Shown: positions 1 to 8,757, counted from the first letter of the stretch. The stretch: 64,000 bases of DNA from Pradoshia sp. D12 (GCF_008935075.1 NZ_CP044545.1:2693501-2757500); one strand, 5' to 3'. Program-made: numbers and translations. Notes: a model not told the origin generated them from the letters alone.

Positions 1-46
1 CAAAACTATATAAATTGGATATGCCACAGCTAAATAATTAAAAACA

Positions 47-83
47 AAAGCGCTTGAGACATATACCCGTCATCAAGCGCTTT
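47..83 (-). terminator. Terminator of the CDF gene
   Basis: An 11-bp perfect stem (AAAGCGCTTGA at 47-57, TCAAGCGCTTT at 73-83) lies just beyond the stop codon of the CDF transporter. A/T runs flank both sides, so it could work in both directions. Confidence 0.8.
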
Positions 84-87
84 GTTT

Positions 88-1062
88 TTATTCTGCTGGC
101 AATTTCTCAGCTTGGTTCCAATTTACCAGGCCATCGTCTTCATCGAATTCGATCATGACATCAACAACGCCCTTTTCCGCTAAGATTTGCTTTTTAAGAC
201 GATCTTTAATATCGTCCATATCGGCAACCGTTAAAGACAGATCAATTTCGACACAGACTTCTACATGAAAATCCTCGCCCTCTTTAATTACGACTACCTT
301 CTGAACATCCTTGATATCTTTATCAAGAAGAACCAGATCGCCAATATATTGCTCCATCAGTTCATCAGCTTCACCAAGGGCACCTGCTGCATTGTCGAAG
401 AATACTTTACCAACTACAAATAACATCATCATGCCGATAAGAATGGAGGCAATTCCTTCAGCTGCGTGTAGGTTTGTTAAATGTGATATGACAATCGCGA
501 TGATCGCTAAAACCCCACCTGAAGTAGCAACTAGGTCTTCCAAAAACACTAGCCTAGTTGCAGGCTTCGCTTTACCAAAATAGGTGAAGCTTTTATATAA
601 GAAAGACAAGCCTTTCGCTTCCACTCCGACTTCATGCATAATTTCCTTCATTGCTTTAACTAAAACAAAAACTTCGAGAATTACACTGATGGCTAAAACA
701 CCGATACTCACCCAAAAATAACTAGATTCACTAGGGTGTAAAATATGCATATATCCTTCTTTTATCGTTTCATAAGACATGATTCCTACTATTAATACCG
801 CTCCCAAAAGAACCAAATTTACCAAGCGGCCAAATCCATTGGGAAAACGTTCGGTCGGTGCTTTTTTACTTAACGCTGACCCAATAAACACAAAGAATTG
901 GTTAGCTGAATCTCCCAAACTATGAAGTGTCTCCGCGAATAATGCCACATTACCAGTAAACATATAAGCTGCACCTTTAATAATAGATATCACTAAGTTG
1001 ACGATTGCTGCTGTAATTGCGCTTGTATTTCCTTTTTTTAGTAACTGAAATAATTCACCCAT
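88..1062 (-). CDS. Cation diffusion facilitator (CDF) family metal exporter
   Basis: A 324-aa membrane protein of the cation diffusion facilitator family, which exports divalent metals such as Zn, Co, Fe or Mn in exchange for protons. The N-terminal half holds about six hydrophobic segments. The HxxxD metal site is visible in TM2 (His47-Asp51, context AETLHSLGDS) and a matching acidic site in TM5 (context FLEDLVATSGG). The C-terminal ~80 residues are soluble and acidic, as expected for the regulatory cytoplasmic domain. Between TM3 and TM4 there is a longer loop than in the shortest bacterial CDFs, a feature of the ZNT9-like subgroup. The gene is monocistronic, divergent from the MarR gene. 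The metal cannot be told from sequence. Confidence 0.9.
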   Translation of the reverse strand: MGELFQLLKKGNTSAITAAIVNLVISIIKGAAYMFTGNVALFAETLHSLGDSANQFFVFIGSALSKKAPTERFPNGFGRLVNLVLLGAVLIVGIMSYETIKEGYMHILHPSESSYFWVSIGVLAISVILEVFVLVKAMKEIMHEVGVEAKGLSFLYKSFTYFGKAKPATRLVFLEDLVATSGGVLAIIAIVISHLTNLHAAEGIASILIGMMMLFVVGKVFFDNAAGALGEADELMEQYIGDLVLLDKDIKDVQKVVVIKEGEDFHVEVCVEIDLSLTVADMDDIKDRLKKQILAEKGVVDVMIEFDEDDGLVNWNQAEKLPAE

Positions 1063-1385
1063 AGACCCTACTCCTTCAATTCAAAATAGATACATGCAGA
1101 TAGAAAAACTAGATATGTAAAGATTAGGCTAGCCTCTGTAATGAAAACTAGTAAGCTATTCCATTAAGACGAGGATTTTAAAAAAATATAAAACATTTTG
1201 GATCACACTTCATTTAATTCCTATGTTTGAATTTTCTTCTTCACCTCCTAATCCCTTATCTGTTAATCTCAATTATCTCATCATTTTATTCCCCATCTCT
1301 AGTGTATTTACACTAATTTTGAAGAAACAATAATCCAAATGAATTTATTGGTGCTTTTTACTGGATTTATGATCAACACCGGCGT
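1063..1385. other. Divergent intergenic region, CDF / MarR
   Basis: 323 bp of AT-rich sequence holding the promoters of two divergent genes. I see no RNA element. The MarR operator palindrome begins at its right edge. Confidence 0.5.
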
Positions 1386-1405
1386 ATAGTTACCTAGGTA
1401 ACTAT
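1386..1405. promoter_or_regulatory. Perfect 20-bp palindrome, probable MarR operator
   Basis: ATAGTTACCTAGGTAACTAT is a perfect inverted repeat without spacer. It ends 4 bp before the ribosome binding site of the MarR gene. MarR dimers typically bind 16-20 bp palindromes over their own promoter or leader, so autoregulation of the marR-MFS pair is the natural reading (inference). Confidence 0.75.
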
Positions 1406-1424
1406 ATTCGAGGTGGTGGTACAA

Positions 1425-1853
1425 TTGTCTATTTCCGGGCACCAGTATTTTTTTCATCAATATTTGCAGACAGCTCGATTATTTACAAAACGATTGAATG
1501 ATCAATTAGCCAAGCATGATTTATTCCACTCACAATGGGCTATTATTTATTATTTAAAGCACTATGGACCTTCCACCCTCGTGGATATTAGTAATTATTT
1601 GAATGTGGAAAAACCCACTATTACAAGAACCGTTACCAGACTGCAAGAGCGGGATATTATCGAGCAGATTCCAAGCGATAATAAACGGGAAAAAAGAATT
1701 CAATTAACAGAGGCAGGAAGAGAAATTTATATCACCTGCATACACCATGTCAGTGAATTTGAAGAAAAAGTAATGTCAAGTGTATCAGAGGATGAAATAA
1801 AAATTATGATGAAGATATTTGGCAAAATGCAGCATCAATTACAGCATGAATAA
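1425..1853 (+). CDS. MarR family transcriptional regulator
   Basis: A winged-helix regulator of about 142 aa. The DNA-binding part is visible as LVDISNYLNVEKPTITRTVT followed by the wing (RDIIEQIPSDNKREKRIQLT), flanked by the N- and C-terminal dimerisation helices. I place the start at TTG 1425, because GAGGTGGT at 1410-1417 then sits 7-8 nt upstream; the upstream in-frame GTG at 1413 would lie inside this RBS. The MFS gene follows after 14 bp, so the two form an operon like other MarR/drug-efflux pairs such as yusOP of B. subtilis. The ligand is unknown. The perfect palindrome at 1386-1405 is the likely operator. Confidence 0.88.
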   Translation: MSISGHQYFFHQYLQTARLFTKRLNDQLAKHDLFHSQWAIIYYLKHYGPSTLVDISNYLNVEKPTITRTVTRLQERDIIEQIPSDNKREKRIQLTEAGREIYITCIHHVSEFEEKVMSSVSEDEIKIMMKIFGKMQHQLQHE

Positions 1854-1867
1854 GGACGTGACTACAA

Positions 1868-3061
1868 ATGGAGAAACCAAGACTTTGGACAAAAAACTTC
1901 CTATTAATCTCTTCAGCTAATTTATTTATCTTTTTAACATTTTACAGCTTAATGGTTACTTTAACACTTTATACAATTACTACTTTTCATACGAGCCAAA
2001 GTATAGCCGGACTCGCTTCAAGTATATTTGTTATCGGAGCTGTGCTAGTTAGGCCTATTGCTGGCAAAAGAATTGCCCTGGTCGGTGCAAAAAAAATGCT
2101 TACGATCAGTCTAGCCTTATTTTTAGCAGCAACTATTCTCTATTTTATGGCGTCGAGCCTTGCACTCTTACTAATCGTTCGATTAATCCACGGTATTTCA
2201 TTTGGTTTCGCATCAACCGCTACAGGAACACTTGTGGCTGAAATATTACCTTTATCCAGAAGAGGGGAAGGTATGGGATATTTCGCGATGAGTACAAACC
2301 TGGCAATGGCTATTGGACCATTTCTAGGCTTAATGATCAGCAATTCCTTTTCTTATACAATTGTCTTTTCGGTTGCCGTTGTCTTTGCTTCGTTAAGTTT
2401 CATCTTCACGCTCTTCTTGAATGTTCCAAAGATGCAATTTACAGCTGAGCAAGTCAAGTCGATGAAAGGTCATAAAATAAGTGACTACTTTGAGCTGGCC
2501 GCACTGCCTATTGCTATTACAGCTGGGGTCATTGGATTTACATATTCCAGTATATTATCTTATTTAACTTCCTATTCTCAGGAGCTTAATTTAGTATCGA
2601 CAGCAGGCTTCTTCTTTGTCATGTATTCTATTTGTCTAATACTGACGCGTCCATTTACGGGAAAATGGTTTGATATATACGGTGAAAATACAGTAATCTA
2701 CCCCTCTCTAATTTTATACACAATCGGGTTGATCGTTTTAAGTCAGACAAGCCACAGTATTACATTGCTTTTAGCAGGCGCTATAATCGGTGTAGGGCTT
2801 GGCACTTTTCAATCCAGTGCACAAACTGTAGCAATCAAAATGACGTCTCCCCACCGGATTGGGCTCGCCACCTCCACATTCTTTGTCATGTATGACATTG
2901 GGATCGGGATCGGACCATTTGTTCAAGGATTTTATATTCCGGTTTCCGGTTATAGTGGGCTTTATTTAACAATGGCTGTTATCTCGTTTATAGCTATAGG
3001 CCTTTATTATGTAGCTCATGGTAAAAAAGCTACTCAAGCTTCAAGAGTTACTCAATATTAA
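1868..3061 (+). CDS. Major facilitator superfamily transporter
   Basis: A 397-aa protein with about 12 hydrophobic segments and a conserved MFS loop-2/3 region (LVRPIAGKRIALVGAKKML) repeated in degenerate form in the second half (LTRPFTGKWFDIYGENTVI). This places it among the 12-TM drug:H+ antiporter-type exporters. It is co-transcribed with the MarR regulator upstream and followed by a terminator. By context it probably exports a toxic small molecule that the MarR protein senses. The substrate cannot be read from the sequence; the length is normal for the family. Confidence 0.88.
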   Translation: MEKPRLWTKNFLLISSANLFIFLTFYSLMVTLTLYTITTFHTSQSIAGLASSIFVIGAVLVRPIAGKRIALVGAKKMLTISLALFLAATILYFMASSLALLLIVRLIHGISFGFASTATGTLVAEILPLSRRGEGMGYFAMSTNLAMAIGPFLGLMISNSFSYTIVFSVAVVFASLSFIFTLFLNVPKMQFTAEQVKSMKGHKISDYFELAALPIAITAGVIGFTYSSILSYLTSYSQELNLVSTAGFFFVMYSICLILTRPFTGKWFDIYGENTVIYPSLILYTIGLIVLSQTSHSITLLLAGAIIGVGLGTFQSSAQTVAIKMTSPHRIGLATSTFFVMYDIGIGIGPFVQGFYIPVSGYSGLYLTMAVISFIAIGLYYVAHGKKATQASRVTQY

Positions 3062-3071
3062 TTGAAAAAGT

Positions 3072-3112
3072 ATCGATTCAGCTTATTCATAGCTTGCTTG
3101 AATCGATTTTTT
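3072..3112 (+). terminator. Terminator of the marR-MFS operon
   Basis: ATCGATTCA (3072-3080) pairs with TGAATCGAT (3099-3107) and is followed by a T-run, 11 bp after the MFS stop codon. Confidence 0.8.
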
Positions 3113-3251
3113 CTATAAATGATGTTATTAACCATTCATCTGTATTCAATCAAGTCTTTTACATGCTTATTTCAATAAAAAAAGCTCAAAACAGCCATTT
3201 ATTAGCCAAACAGATAAGAAATAATCTTATTCTATAGCTTTCTTTGAATAT

Positions 3252-3314
3252 AATTGAGCGATTTTCCATAATAATTGAGCGAAAACAGCACTTAATTGAG
3301 GCGATTTCCCCTTT
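3252..3314. repeat. Three degenerate 21-bp tandem units (AATTGAGCG-type)
   Basis: AATTGAGCG starts at 3252 and 3273 and AATTGAGGCG at 3294, so the spacing is exactly 21 bp twice. The remainder of each unit is loosely conserved. A related fragment, AAAACAGCCATT, lies at 3188-3199 and again at 8280-8291. The tract sits between two convergent terminators in otherwise empty DNA. Confidence 0.65.
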
Positions 3315-3404
3315 CCATATTTTTTAGTTATATAGCATACATCTCCCTAACTATTAAAATAGGATAAGCGCCTAAACGTATTGTATTTCTTTATCTCCAT
3401 AACA

Positions 3405-3448
3405 AAAGCTGTCCAATCAGTTACTCGGTTGAATGATTGGACAGCTTT
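3405..3448 (-). terminator. Terminator of the LacI/sugar ABC operon
   Basis: A perfect 15-bp stem (3405-3419 with 3434-3448) and 14-nt loop lies just downstream of the LacI-type gene; the minus-strand transcript continues into TTTTGTT. Confidence 0.85.
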
Positions 3449-3453
3449 AAAAT

Positions 3454-4476
3454 TCACTTTATGTTTCTGCAAGATTCCCGTTCAATAAATTGTGTTGCAA
3501 CCGTCACTCTCTTTGGAAATGTGTTTGGATCCTTTATCTTTTCAATTAAACTTTTTGTTGCTTCAATACCAAGGCGAGATATATGTATTTCTATTGATGT
3601 CAGTGGCGGTCTCGAATGCTGAGAAAGAATTTGGTTATTAAAGCCGATAATGGAAAGGTCTCTTGGTACATGGATATTGAGTTTTTCCAAATAACTTAAT
3701 ATTTCATATCCGGTCAAATCATCTTGGGCAATGATAGCTGTTGGCATGGGATTGTAGTTAATTAGATTCTTTAGTGATTCAAAACCTTTATCATTAAATT
3801 GATGTTCGTCAATCAGATAATCCCTGCAAAATGGTAGTCCACTCTCTTCCAGCGCCTCCCTGTATCCTTTTAAACGATCAATCGTAACAGCAAAGTTTTC
3901 ATTTCCTCCAATAAATGCAATATTCTTGTGTCCCATCTCTATCAAATACTTTGTAACATCTTTAGCAACTGTCACATTATCATTATCCACATAGGTAATA
4001 CTTTTTTCATGCATCAAGGGTCTTCCAATTACGATGAATGGGAAATTAACTTGCTTTAAAAACTCAATCACTTCATCATTTTTACGTGAATACAAGAGTA
4101 TTAACCCGTCGACCCTTTTTCCTTGAACCATGGAAACAACTTCTTCATAGATACCTTCTTGAGTAAAACTGGTTGATAAATACAAACCATATTTTTGTTC
4201 ATTCGCACTTCGGCTAATGCCACGTAGAACGACTGAGAAGAAAGGATTTTTAAATGCTTGATAGGCAGTGTCAGGCATAATTACTCCTATAGCCTGTGTA
4301 CTTTTCCCAGCTAAGCTTTGAGCCTGAAAATTAGGGGTATACCCCATCAGATTCATGATTTCCCGGACTCTCCGTTTTGTTTGAAGACTGATATGCGGGC
4401 TATCTTTCAGGACTCTTGACACAGTTGACGGTGCTACATTCGCTTCTCGAGCAACATCTTTAATTGTTACATCCAT
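3454..4476 (-). CDS. LacI family transcriptional regulator
   Basis: About 340 aa. The N-terminal LacI helix-turn-helix (TIKDVAREANVAPSTVSRVL) is followed by the hinge and a periplasmic-binding-protein-like effector domain. I choose ATG at 4476, with GGGGTGG about 5 nt upstream; a GTG three codons earlier overlaps that RBS. It is the last gene behind binding protein, two permeases and this regulator, so it very likely controls the sugar importer. Three 12-bp sites GYAAACGWTTTC between 7621 and 7832, upstream of the binding-protein gene, are good operator candidates, though CcpA cre sites look alike. Confidence 0.9.
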   Translation of the reverse strand: MDVTIKDVAREANVAPSTVSRVLKDSPHISLQTKRRVREIMNLMGYTPNFQAQSLAGKSTQAIGVIMPDTAYQAFKNPFFSVVLRGISRSANEQKYGLYLSTSFTQEGIYEEVVSMVQGKRVDGLILLYSRKNDEVIEFLKQVNFPFIVIGRPLMHEKSITYVDNDNVTVAKDVTKYLIEMGHKNIAFIGGNENFAVTIDRLKGYREALEESGLPFCRDYLIDEHQFNDKGFESLKNLINYNPMPTAIIAQDDLTGYEILSYLEKLNIHVPRDLSIIGFNNQILSQHSRPPLTSIEIHISRLGIEATKSLIEKIKDPNTFPKRVTVATQFIERESCRNIK

Positions 4477-4502
4477 CAGAGCCACCCCTCAATTCGTAAA
4501 TC

Positions 4503-5318
4503 CTATTTCACTGCACCTTCAGCTACCCCTTTAATAATTTGTTTTTGTGCAAAGAAATATCCAATGATGACAGGAATAATGGCTAAAGTTAACCCGGCTA
4601 GAGCAAGATGCCATTGTTTTGTATATTCCCCAAAGAAGAAGAACATTTTCAATGGAAGAGTCTGCATTCCTTCCTGGTTGATGACAAGGGACGGCAATAG
4701 ATAGTCATTCCAAATCCAGATCGTATTTAAAATACCGACTGTAATAGAAATTGGTTTTAGCATTGGGAAGATAATATGCCAGAAGATTTGCCATTTGTTA
4801 GCTCCATCTATAGTAGCCGCTTCATCAAGCGATTGGGATATACTTTTTAATGTTCCATGATACAAGAAAATCGACAAGCTGCAACCAAAGCCAATATACA
4901 TAAAGATTAAGCCAGCACGATTCAGCATTTCAAATTTCCCAAATACCGTAATTAATGGAATCATGACGGATTGGAAAGGAATCAGCATAGCTGCCACGAA
5001 AATAAAGAATAAAAACGTACTCATCTTACTTTTATTCCGTGAGAGAGCATATGCAGCCATTGAAGAAAAGATAATAATCAGACCTACACTTACAACTGTA
5101 ATTAACACGGAATTAAATAGTGTTTTCAAGAAATCCAGTTGTTCGTACGCCTCCACATAGTTGTCAAAATTAAATGCTTCCGGAAGGCTTAAGACATTCG
5201 TAAACATTTCTTTTTTTGTTTTAAGCGAATTAACAATCATGATATAGAAAGGGGAGAGCCAAATTAAGGCTAATACAATCCCAGTTATTTCTAAGGGCCA
5301 GTTATGCTTTCTGCGCAT
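4503..5318 (-). CDS. Sugar ABC transporter permease, MalG type
   Basis: A 271-aa inner-membrane permease with six hydrophobic segments. The EAA loop that docks the ATPase is visible (DEAATIDGANKWQIFWHIIF). It pairs with the MalF-type permease encoded directly upstream; the two genes overlap by one base (TAATG), which indicates translational coupling. The carbohydrate-uptake class 1 (CUT1) family handles oligosaccharides and similar glycans. No ATPase gene lies in this operon. In Bacillus such systems share a general ATPase such as MsmX (known for the family, assumed here). Confidence 0.92.
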   Translation of the reverse strand: MRRKHNWPLEITGIVLALIWLSPFYIMIVNSLKTKKEMFTNVLSLPEAFNFDNYVEAYEQLDFLKTLFNSVLITVVSVGLIIIFSSMAAYALSRNKSKMSTFLFFIFVAAMLIPFQSVMIPLITVFGKFEMLNRAGLIFMYIGFGCSLSIFLYHGTLKSISQSLDEAATIDGANKWQIFWHIIFPMLKPISITVGILNTIWIWNDYLLPSLVINQEGMQTLPLKMFFFFGEYTKQWHLALAGLTLAIIPVIIGYFFAQKQIIKGVAEGAVK

Positions 5319-6178
5319 TACAATTCAACCTCCCTTTTCTTGTTGATATATACTTGTGTCAAGCTGATAGATGCGACAATCAAGAAAAAGATAACTGCTT
5401 TTGCAGAGGCATAAGCCATATCGCTTTCCTTAAATGCAGTCTGGAATATTTCCATGGCGACCATTTGTGTGGAGTTATAAGGTCCCCCAGCTGTTAAGCT
5501 TAAGTTTTGATCATATAATTTAAACGTATTGGACAGCGTCAAGAACATACTAACGGTAAATGCCGGTGCTACGAGCGGGAATATGATTGCGCGTAGTTTT
5601 TGGAAATAGCTCGCCCCGTCAATCTCGGCAGCTTCAGTTAATTCTTCTGGAACACCCTCAAGATACGAAATATAGATAATCATGATATAACCGGCCATTT
5701 GCCAGCTCATCAGGATGACTAATCCCCAGAATCCAGTATTTGTAGTCGACAACCAGCCTTGTAAACCTTCATAGCCAAGGGCCACACCAACTGCGTCAAA
5801 TGCTTTCGTGAAAATAAACTGCCAAATGAACCCTAAAATCAGTCCACCAATCAAGTTTGGCATAAAGAAGATTGTACGTAAGATATTATTTGATTTAATT
5901 TTTGAGGTTACAATTAAGGCTAAAACTAAACCGATCACATTGATTAAAATAATCGATACGATAGAAAACTTAACTGTGAACCACAAAGCGTCCATGAATT
6001 CTTTTTCTTGGAATATACCAATATAGTTTTGAAAACCAACAAAAGCGGTTGTTTGAATTCCATTCCAGTCCGTAAATGAGTAAAATACACCAAGTGCCAG
6101 TGGCACGAGTACGACAAGAAATAGCGATACTAGAACCGGTGTAAGGAATAACCAGTAGGAAAAACTGCGAGTACGCAT
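5318..6178 (-). CDS. Sugar ABC transporter permease, MalF type
   Basis: A 286-aa permease with six membrane segments and a MalF-type EAA motif (TEAAEIDGASYFQKLRAIIF). It is the partner of the MalG-type permease with which it overlaps by one base. The binding protein is encoded 116 bp upstream and is separated by a strong intercistronic hairpin at 6233-6267, which probably keeps the membrane components at a lower level than the binding protein. The sugar substrate is not identifiable. Confidence 0.92.
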   Translation of the reverse strand: MRTRSFSYWLFLTPVLVSLFLVVLVPLALGVFYSFTDWNGIQTTAFVGFQNYIGIFQEKEFMDALWFTVKFSIVSIILINVIGLVLALIVTSKIKSNNILRTIFFMPNLIGGLILGFIWQFIFTKAFDAVGVALGYEGLQGWLSTTNTGFWGLVILMSWQMAGYIMIIYISYLEGVPEELTEAAEIDGASYFQKLRAIIFPLVAPAFTVSMFLTLSNTFKLYDQNLSLTAGGPYNSTQMVAMEIFQTAFKESDMAYASAKAVIFFLIVASISLTQVYINKKREVEL

Positions 6179-6232
6179 TATTACCCCTCCAAAATTGTGA
6201 CAAAATTTATGACCTCATCCATTATCTATGTA

Positions 6233-6267
6233 GCAAAACAAAGTAGCCCAACACTACTTTGTTTTGC
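6233..6267 (-). other. Perfect intercistronic hairpin between binding protein and permease genes
   Basis: A 14-bp perfect stem (GCAAAACAAAGTAG at 6233-6246, its complement at 6254-6267) with a 7-nt loop. No T-run follows on the minus strand, so it is more likely an mRNA-stabilising or processing element than a terminator. Confidence 0.7.
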
Positions 6268-6294
6268 AGTTCTATCACATATACGTAAAGGATA

Positions 6295-7584
6295 TTAGCG
6301 TGATTCAGACCAAGATTTTTGAGATTCTTTGACTAGCTCATCCCAAGACATTTCATCACTTAAATATTTTTGTATGTTTACACCCAATTTATCTTCGCCC
6401 CAACCAGTTGGATAGCCCATAAATACCCATCCAATTGTTTTTCCTTCAGTCGCATAATCATATACTTCTCTAGATATTGGGTCTGCGATTTTACTAGAAT
6501 CATATCCTTTGTAAGCAGGAATGAAGCTGAAATCTTCAAGAACTGTCTTTTTACCTTCTTCAGATGTATATAACCAATCCAAGAAGTCTTTAGATGCTTC
6601 AATAACTTTCTCATCATTGTTGCTGTTTACTCCCCAGTACATTGGAATACCAACTGGTAGAGAATCTTCTTTATAACTTTCTACAGGAATTGGTAGAATA
6701 CCAACTTTTTCTTGAGCAAATTCTTCATCAATTCCGGCGATGGAACCATATACCCAGTTACCTTGTTGAATCATAGCTACCTTTCCAAGTGAGAAGTTTT
6801 CTTCTACTTGCTGTGAGTAATCAAGGCTAACAGTTGGCTGAATAGAATATTTATTGGATAAATCAATGTATGTTTTATATTGATCTCCATATTTAAAATC
6901 AACCTTGTCAGATTTGTAAGCATTCATAATATTTTCTTCAAATTCTGGAGAGATAAAGACGTTGGAAGCATGCAACCCGGTAATCCATTTTTCTTTTCCT
7001 GGTAAAGCAAATACTGCTTTAATACCAAGATCGTCTTTTTTGGTATCGATTGTTTTAACCGCCTCTTCAAGCGCTTTCATTGTTCTGATTTCTTCTGCTT
7101 TAATACCAGCTTTTTCAAAGACTTCTTTGTTATAAAGCAAGCCGTATCCTTCCTGGTTATATGGAAGACCAAGGATTTTATCATCTGTAGTTACACCATC
7201 TAGAGTTCCATCTAGTGCTTCTTTGGATGCTTTTGTATCGGATAAATCAGCTAGTTTATCTTTCCAATCTGCAACATCCTGCGGTCCGCCAACATTATAG
7301 ATAGCAGGTTCCTTGCCTGAAGCAAATTTAGATTTTAAAGAAGCACCATAATCTTCCCCGCCACCAACTGTAGTAATATTAATTTCTACACCTGGATTTT
7401 CTTTTTCATATTGTTCGGCTACATCTTCAAATTGATCCTTGAATTCCACTTTAAACTGAAATACATCAATTGTTACCTTATCTTTGCTATCGGAGGAAGA
7501 GCTCTCAGATGAGCATCCCGTTAAGACAGCTGCTGCCAATAGTGAAGCTGATAAAGCACCCGCATACCATTTTTTTTGTTTCAT
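6295..7584 (-). CDS. Extracellular sugar-binding lipoprotein of ABC importer
   Basis: A 429-aa family 1 solute-binding protein. The N-terminus is a lipoprotein signal peptide with lipobox LTGC (Cys24) followed by a Ser-rich linker. The mature part starts with a typical binding-protein strand (VTIDVFQFKVEF) and has the conserved LPYNQEGYGLLYNKE segment in the hinge region. It captures the sugar outside the membrane and delivers it to the two permeases downstream. It is the first gene of the operon, with LacI/cre-like sites upstream. The ligand is unknown; the absence of any glycoside hydrolase nearby gives no hint. Confidence 0.92.
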   Translation of the reverse strand: MKQKKWYAGALSASLLAAAVLTGCSSESSSSDSKDKVTIDVFQFKVEFKDQFEDVAEQYEKENPGVEINITTVGGGEDYGASLKSKFASGKEPAIYNVGGPQDVADWKDKLADLSDTKASKEALDGTLDGVTTDDKILGLPYNQEGYGLLYNKEVFEKAGIKAEEIRTMKALEEAVKTIDTKKDDLGIKAVFALPGKEKWITGLHASNVFISPEFEENIMNAYKSDKVDFKYGDQYKTYIDLSNKYSIQPTVSLDYSQQVEENFSLGKVAMIQQGNWVYGSIAGIDEEFAQEKVGILPIPVESYKEDSLPVGIPMYWGVNSNNDEKVIEASKDFLDWLYTSEEGKKTVLEDFSFIPAYKGYDSSKIADPISREVYDYATEGKTIGWVFMGYPTGWGEDKLGVNIQKYLSDEMSWDELVKESQKSWSESR

Positions 7585-7620
7585 TCTTTTACCTCGCTTC
7601 TCTCTTTATGTTTGGTTCAA

Positions 7621-7832
7621 GTAAACGTTTTCTATAAATATGTAAAAGACCAGTGACCTTATTCTTAAAAACTATTAATTTTCCACTTTACGAAAACGTT
7701 TGCACAAACCTTTCTTTTCCAATTTAACATATGAATGTAATATCTCAAACCTTTTTTTACTCATTTACCTATTTAATCATATAAATTATCCTGAAAAGTC
7801 AAATAATATTCACTTTTTGCGCAAACGATTTC
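7621..7832 (-). promoter_or_regulatory. Operator region with three GYAAACGWTTTC sites
   Basis: GTAAACGTTTTC lies at 7621-7632, the complement of GCAAACGTTTTC at 7692-7703, and GCAAACGATTTC at 7821-7832. They match each other in 11 of 12 positions and follow the LacI/CcpA style (CG centre, AAACG half). A possible minus-strand promoter lies between the second and third (TTGACT complement at 7797-7802, TATGAT complement at 7776-7781, a short 15-bp spacer). Binding by the LacI-type protein encoded at the operon end, by CcpA, or by both is inferred. Confidence 0.65.
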
Positions 7833-7947
7833 ATCTATGACTTGTCAATATTGTGAGACCAAAAAATGATTAAACTCTTTGCAACCAAAGAACGAGTGAA
7901 TCAAATGGTTTTAAGTACATTTTAGATTAACGGTTAAATATATGTGT

Positions 7948-7976
7948 AAAAAAAGCCACCTCCATAAGGAAGTGGC
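7948..7976 (-). terminator. Terminator of the DUF6440-type pseudogene
   Basis: GCCACCTCC (7955-7963) pairs with GGAAGTGGC (7968-7976, one wobble); the minus-strand transcript ends in seven U (7948-7954). Confidence 0.85.
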
Positions 7977-7983
7977 CGACGCA

Positions 7984-8183
7984 TTATTCCACTGAAGTAC
8001 CAGACTCAGGTATAAAATCTTTATTAACTAAAGGTTTTCCATCTTTATCAACCATAACAGTTAATCCAGAAATAAGGCCGTTATAATGAAACATATATAG
8101 GACTCCTGTCTCATTATCACGAATTATTTTAGTAACCTCCATTTTCCTTGAGTATAAACATCCTCAAAACGTTTATTTATCAC
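7984..8183 (-). pseudogene. Frameshifted DUF6440-like small protein gene
   Basis: From a GTG at 8183 with AGGAG at 8193-8197, one frame reads MINKRFEDVYTQGKWRLLK and then stops. The overlapping frame opens at ATG 8142 and reads EVTKIIRDNETGVLYMFHYN and, further on, GLTVMVDKDGKPLV. Together they reproduce the usual layout of a ~70-aa DUF6440 protein (RF..VY.EG, then D.ETGV.Y.F, then GGLT.L.D.DGKP). The two parts are one base out of register, so a single-base indel has broken the gene. The C-terminal frame could still give a 52-aa product. RBS and terminator are intact, so the break looks recent. The family name rests on motif memory. Confidence 0.65.
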
Positions 8184-8490
8184 TATAACGCACTCCTTTT
8201 TTCGGTTTGTTGAAGCAGCTATCTCTATCTATAACTACTACAAAATGGTAATTGAGTCTTTTGTATTGAGCAACATACGAAAACAGCCATTGAAAAAGAA
8301 CATCTTTGAAAAGCACGTTCTTTTATTACTATTTATACTAATCTTACAATCGATATGTTAGCCCCTGTCCCCTGTTTCCACAGAGACCGTACCTACTAAT
8401 TGGAGAGAAATAGTCGAACCTTTCAGTTAAAGGGAGGCTTACCTCATTGGCACGTTGAAAAGATACTACTACTGACAAGGTAGATGGAAC
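8184..8490. other. Gene-free stretch with decayed repeat traces
   Basis: About 300 bp between two pseudogenes. It holds scattered ATTGAG words (8251, 8265) and AAAACAGCCATT at 8280-8291, related to the 21-bp repeats at 3252. No convincing gene or RNA element was seen. Confidence 0.4.
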
Positions 8491-8757
8491 CTAGCCCAAA
8501 ATGATATCTTCCAATTTCAGTTGCAGCATAATTTATGATATTACAGTTGTCCTAAGTGTTTGATTAACGCTATCATCCATCATAATAGAGTCTTCTGAAT
8601 GTTATGGACAGCTTTTACTACAGTTTCTCTCCCCTTGCATTCAATATATGTGATAAACCCATAACTTCCATCGCTATGGAAGGCAGTAACATTTTAATGG
8701 CATCTTCCCGGTCAATTATTATACAAGGGTAATGTTTGGGTTGTTAGGTAAGGACAT
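8491..8757 (-). pseudogene. Multiply frameshifted small protein gene, SIAMEE/LSHILNAEGE-type
   Basis: Starts with a good RBS (GAGAGGGG) and ATG at 8757 (MSLPNNPN), then shifts frame into IIIDREDAIKMLLPSIAMEV and MGLSHILNARGEKL, stops, and resumes in another frame as DDSVNQTLRTTVIS, stop, IMLQLKLEDII. Read together these recall a family of ~100-130-aa Bacillus helical proteins with SIALEE.LALAHIINAEGEKIQ and a later ..SV.QTL.T....LLQ.KLED pattern. At least two frameshifts and one internal stop make this a dead gene. I recall the family in connection with spores, but that link is not secure. Confidence 0.6.
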
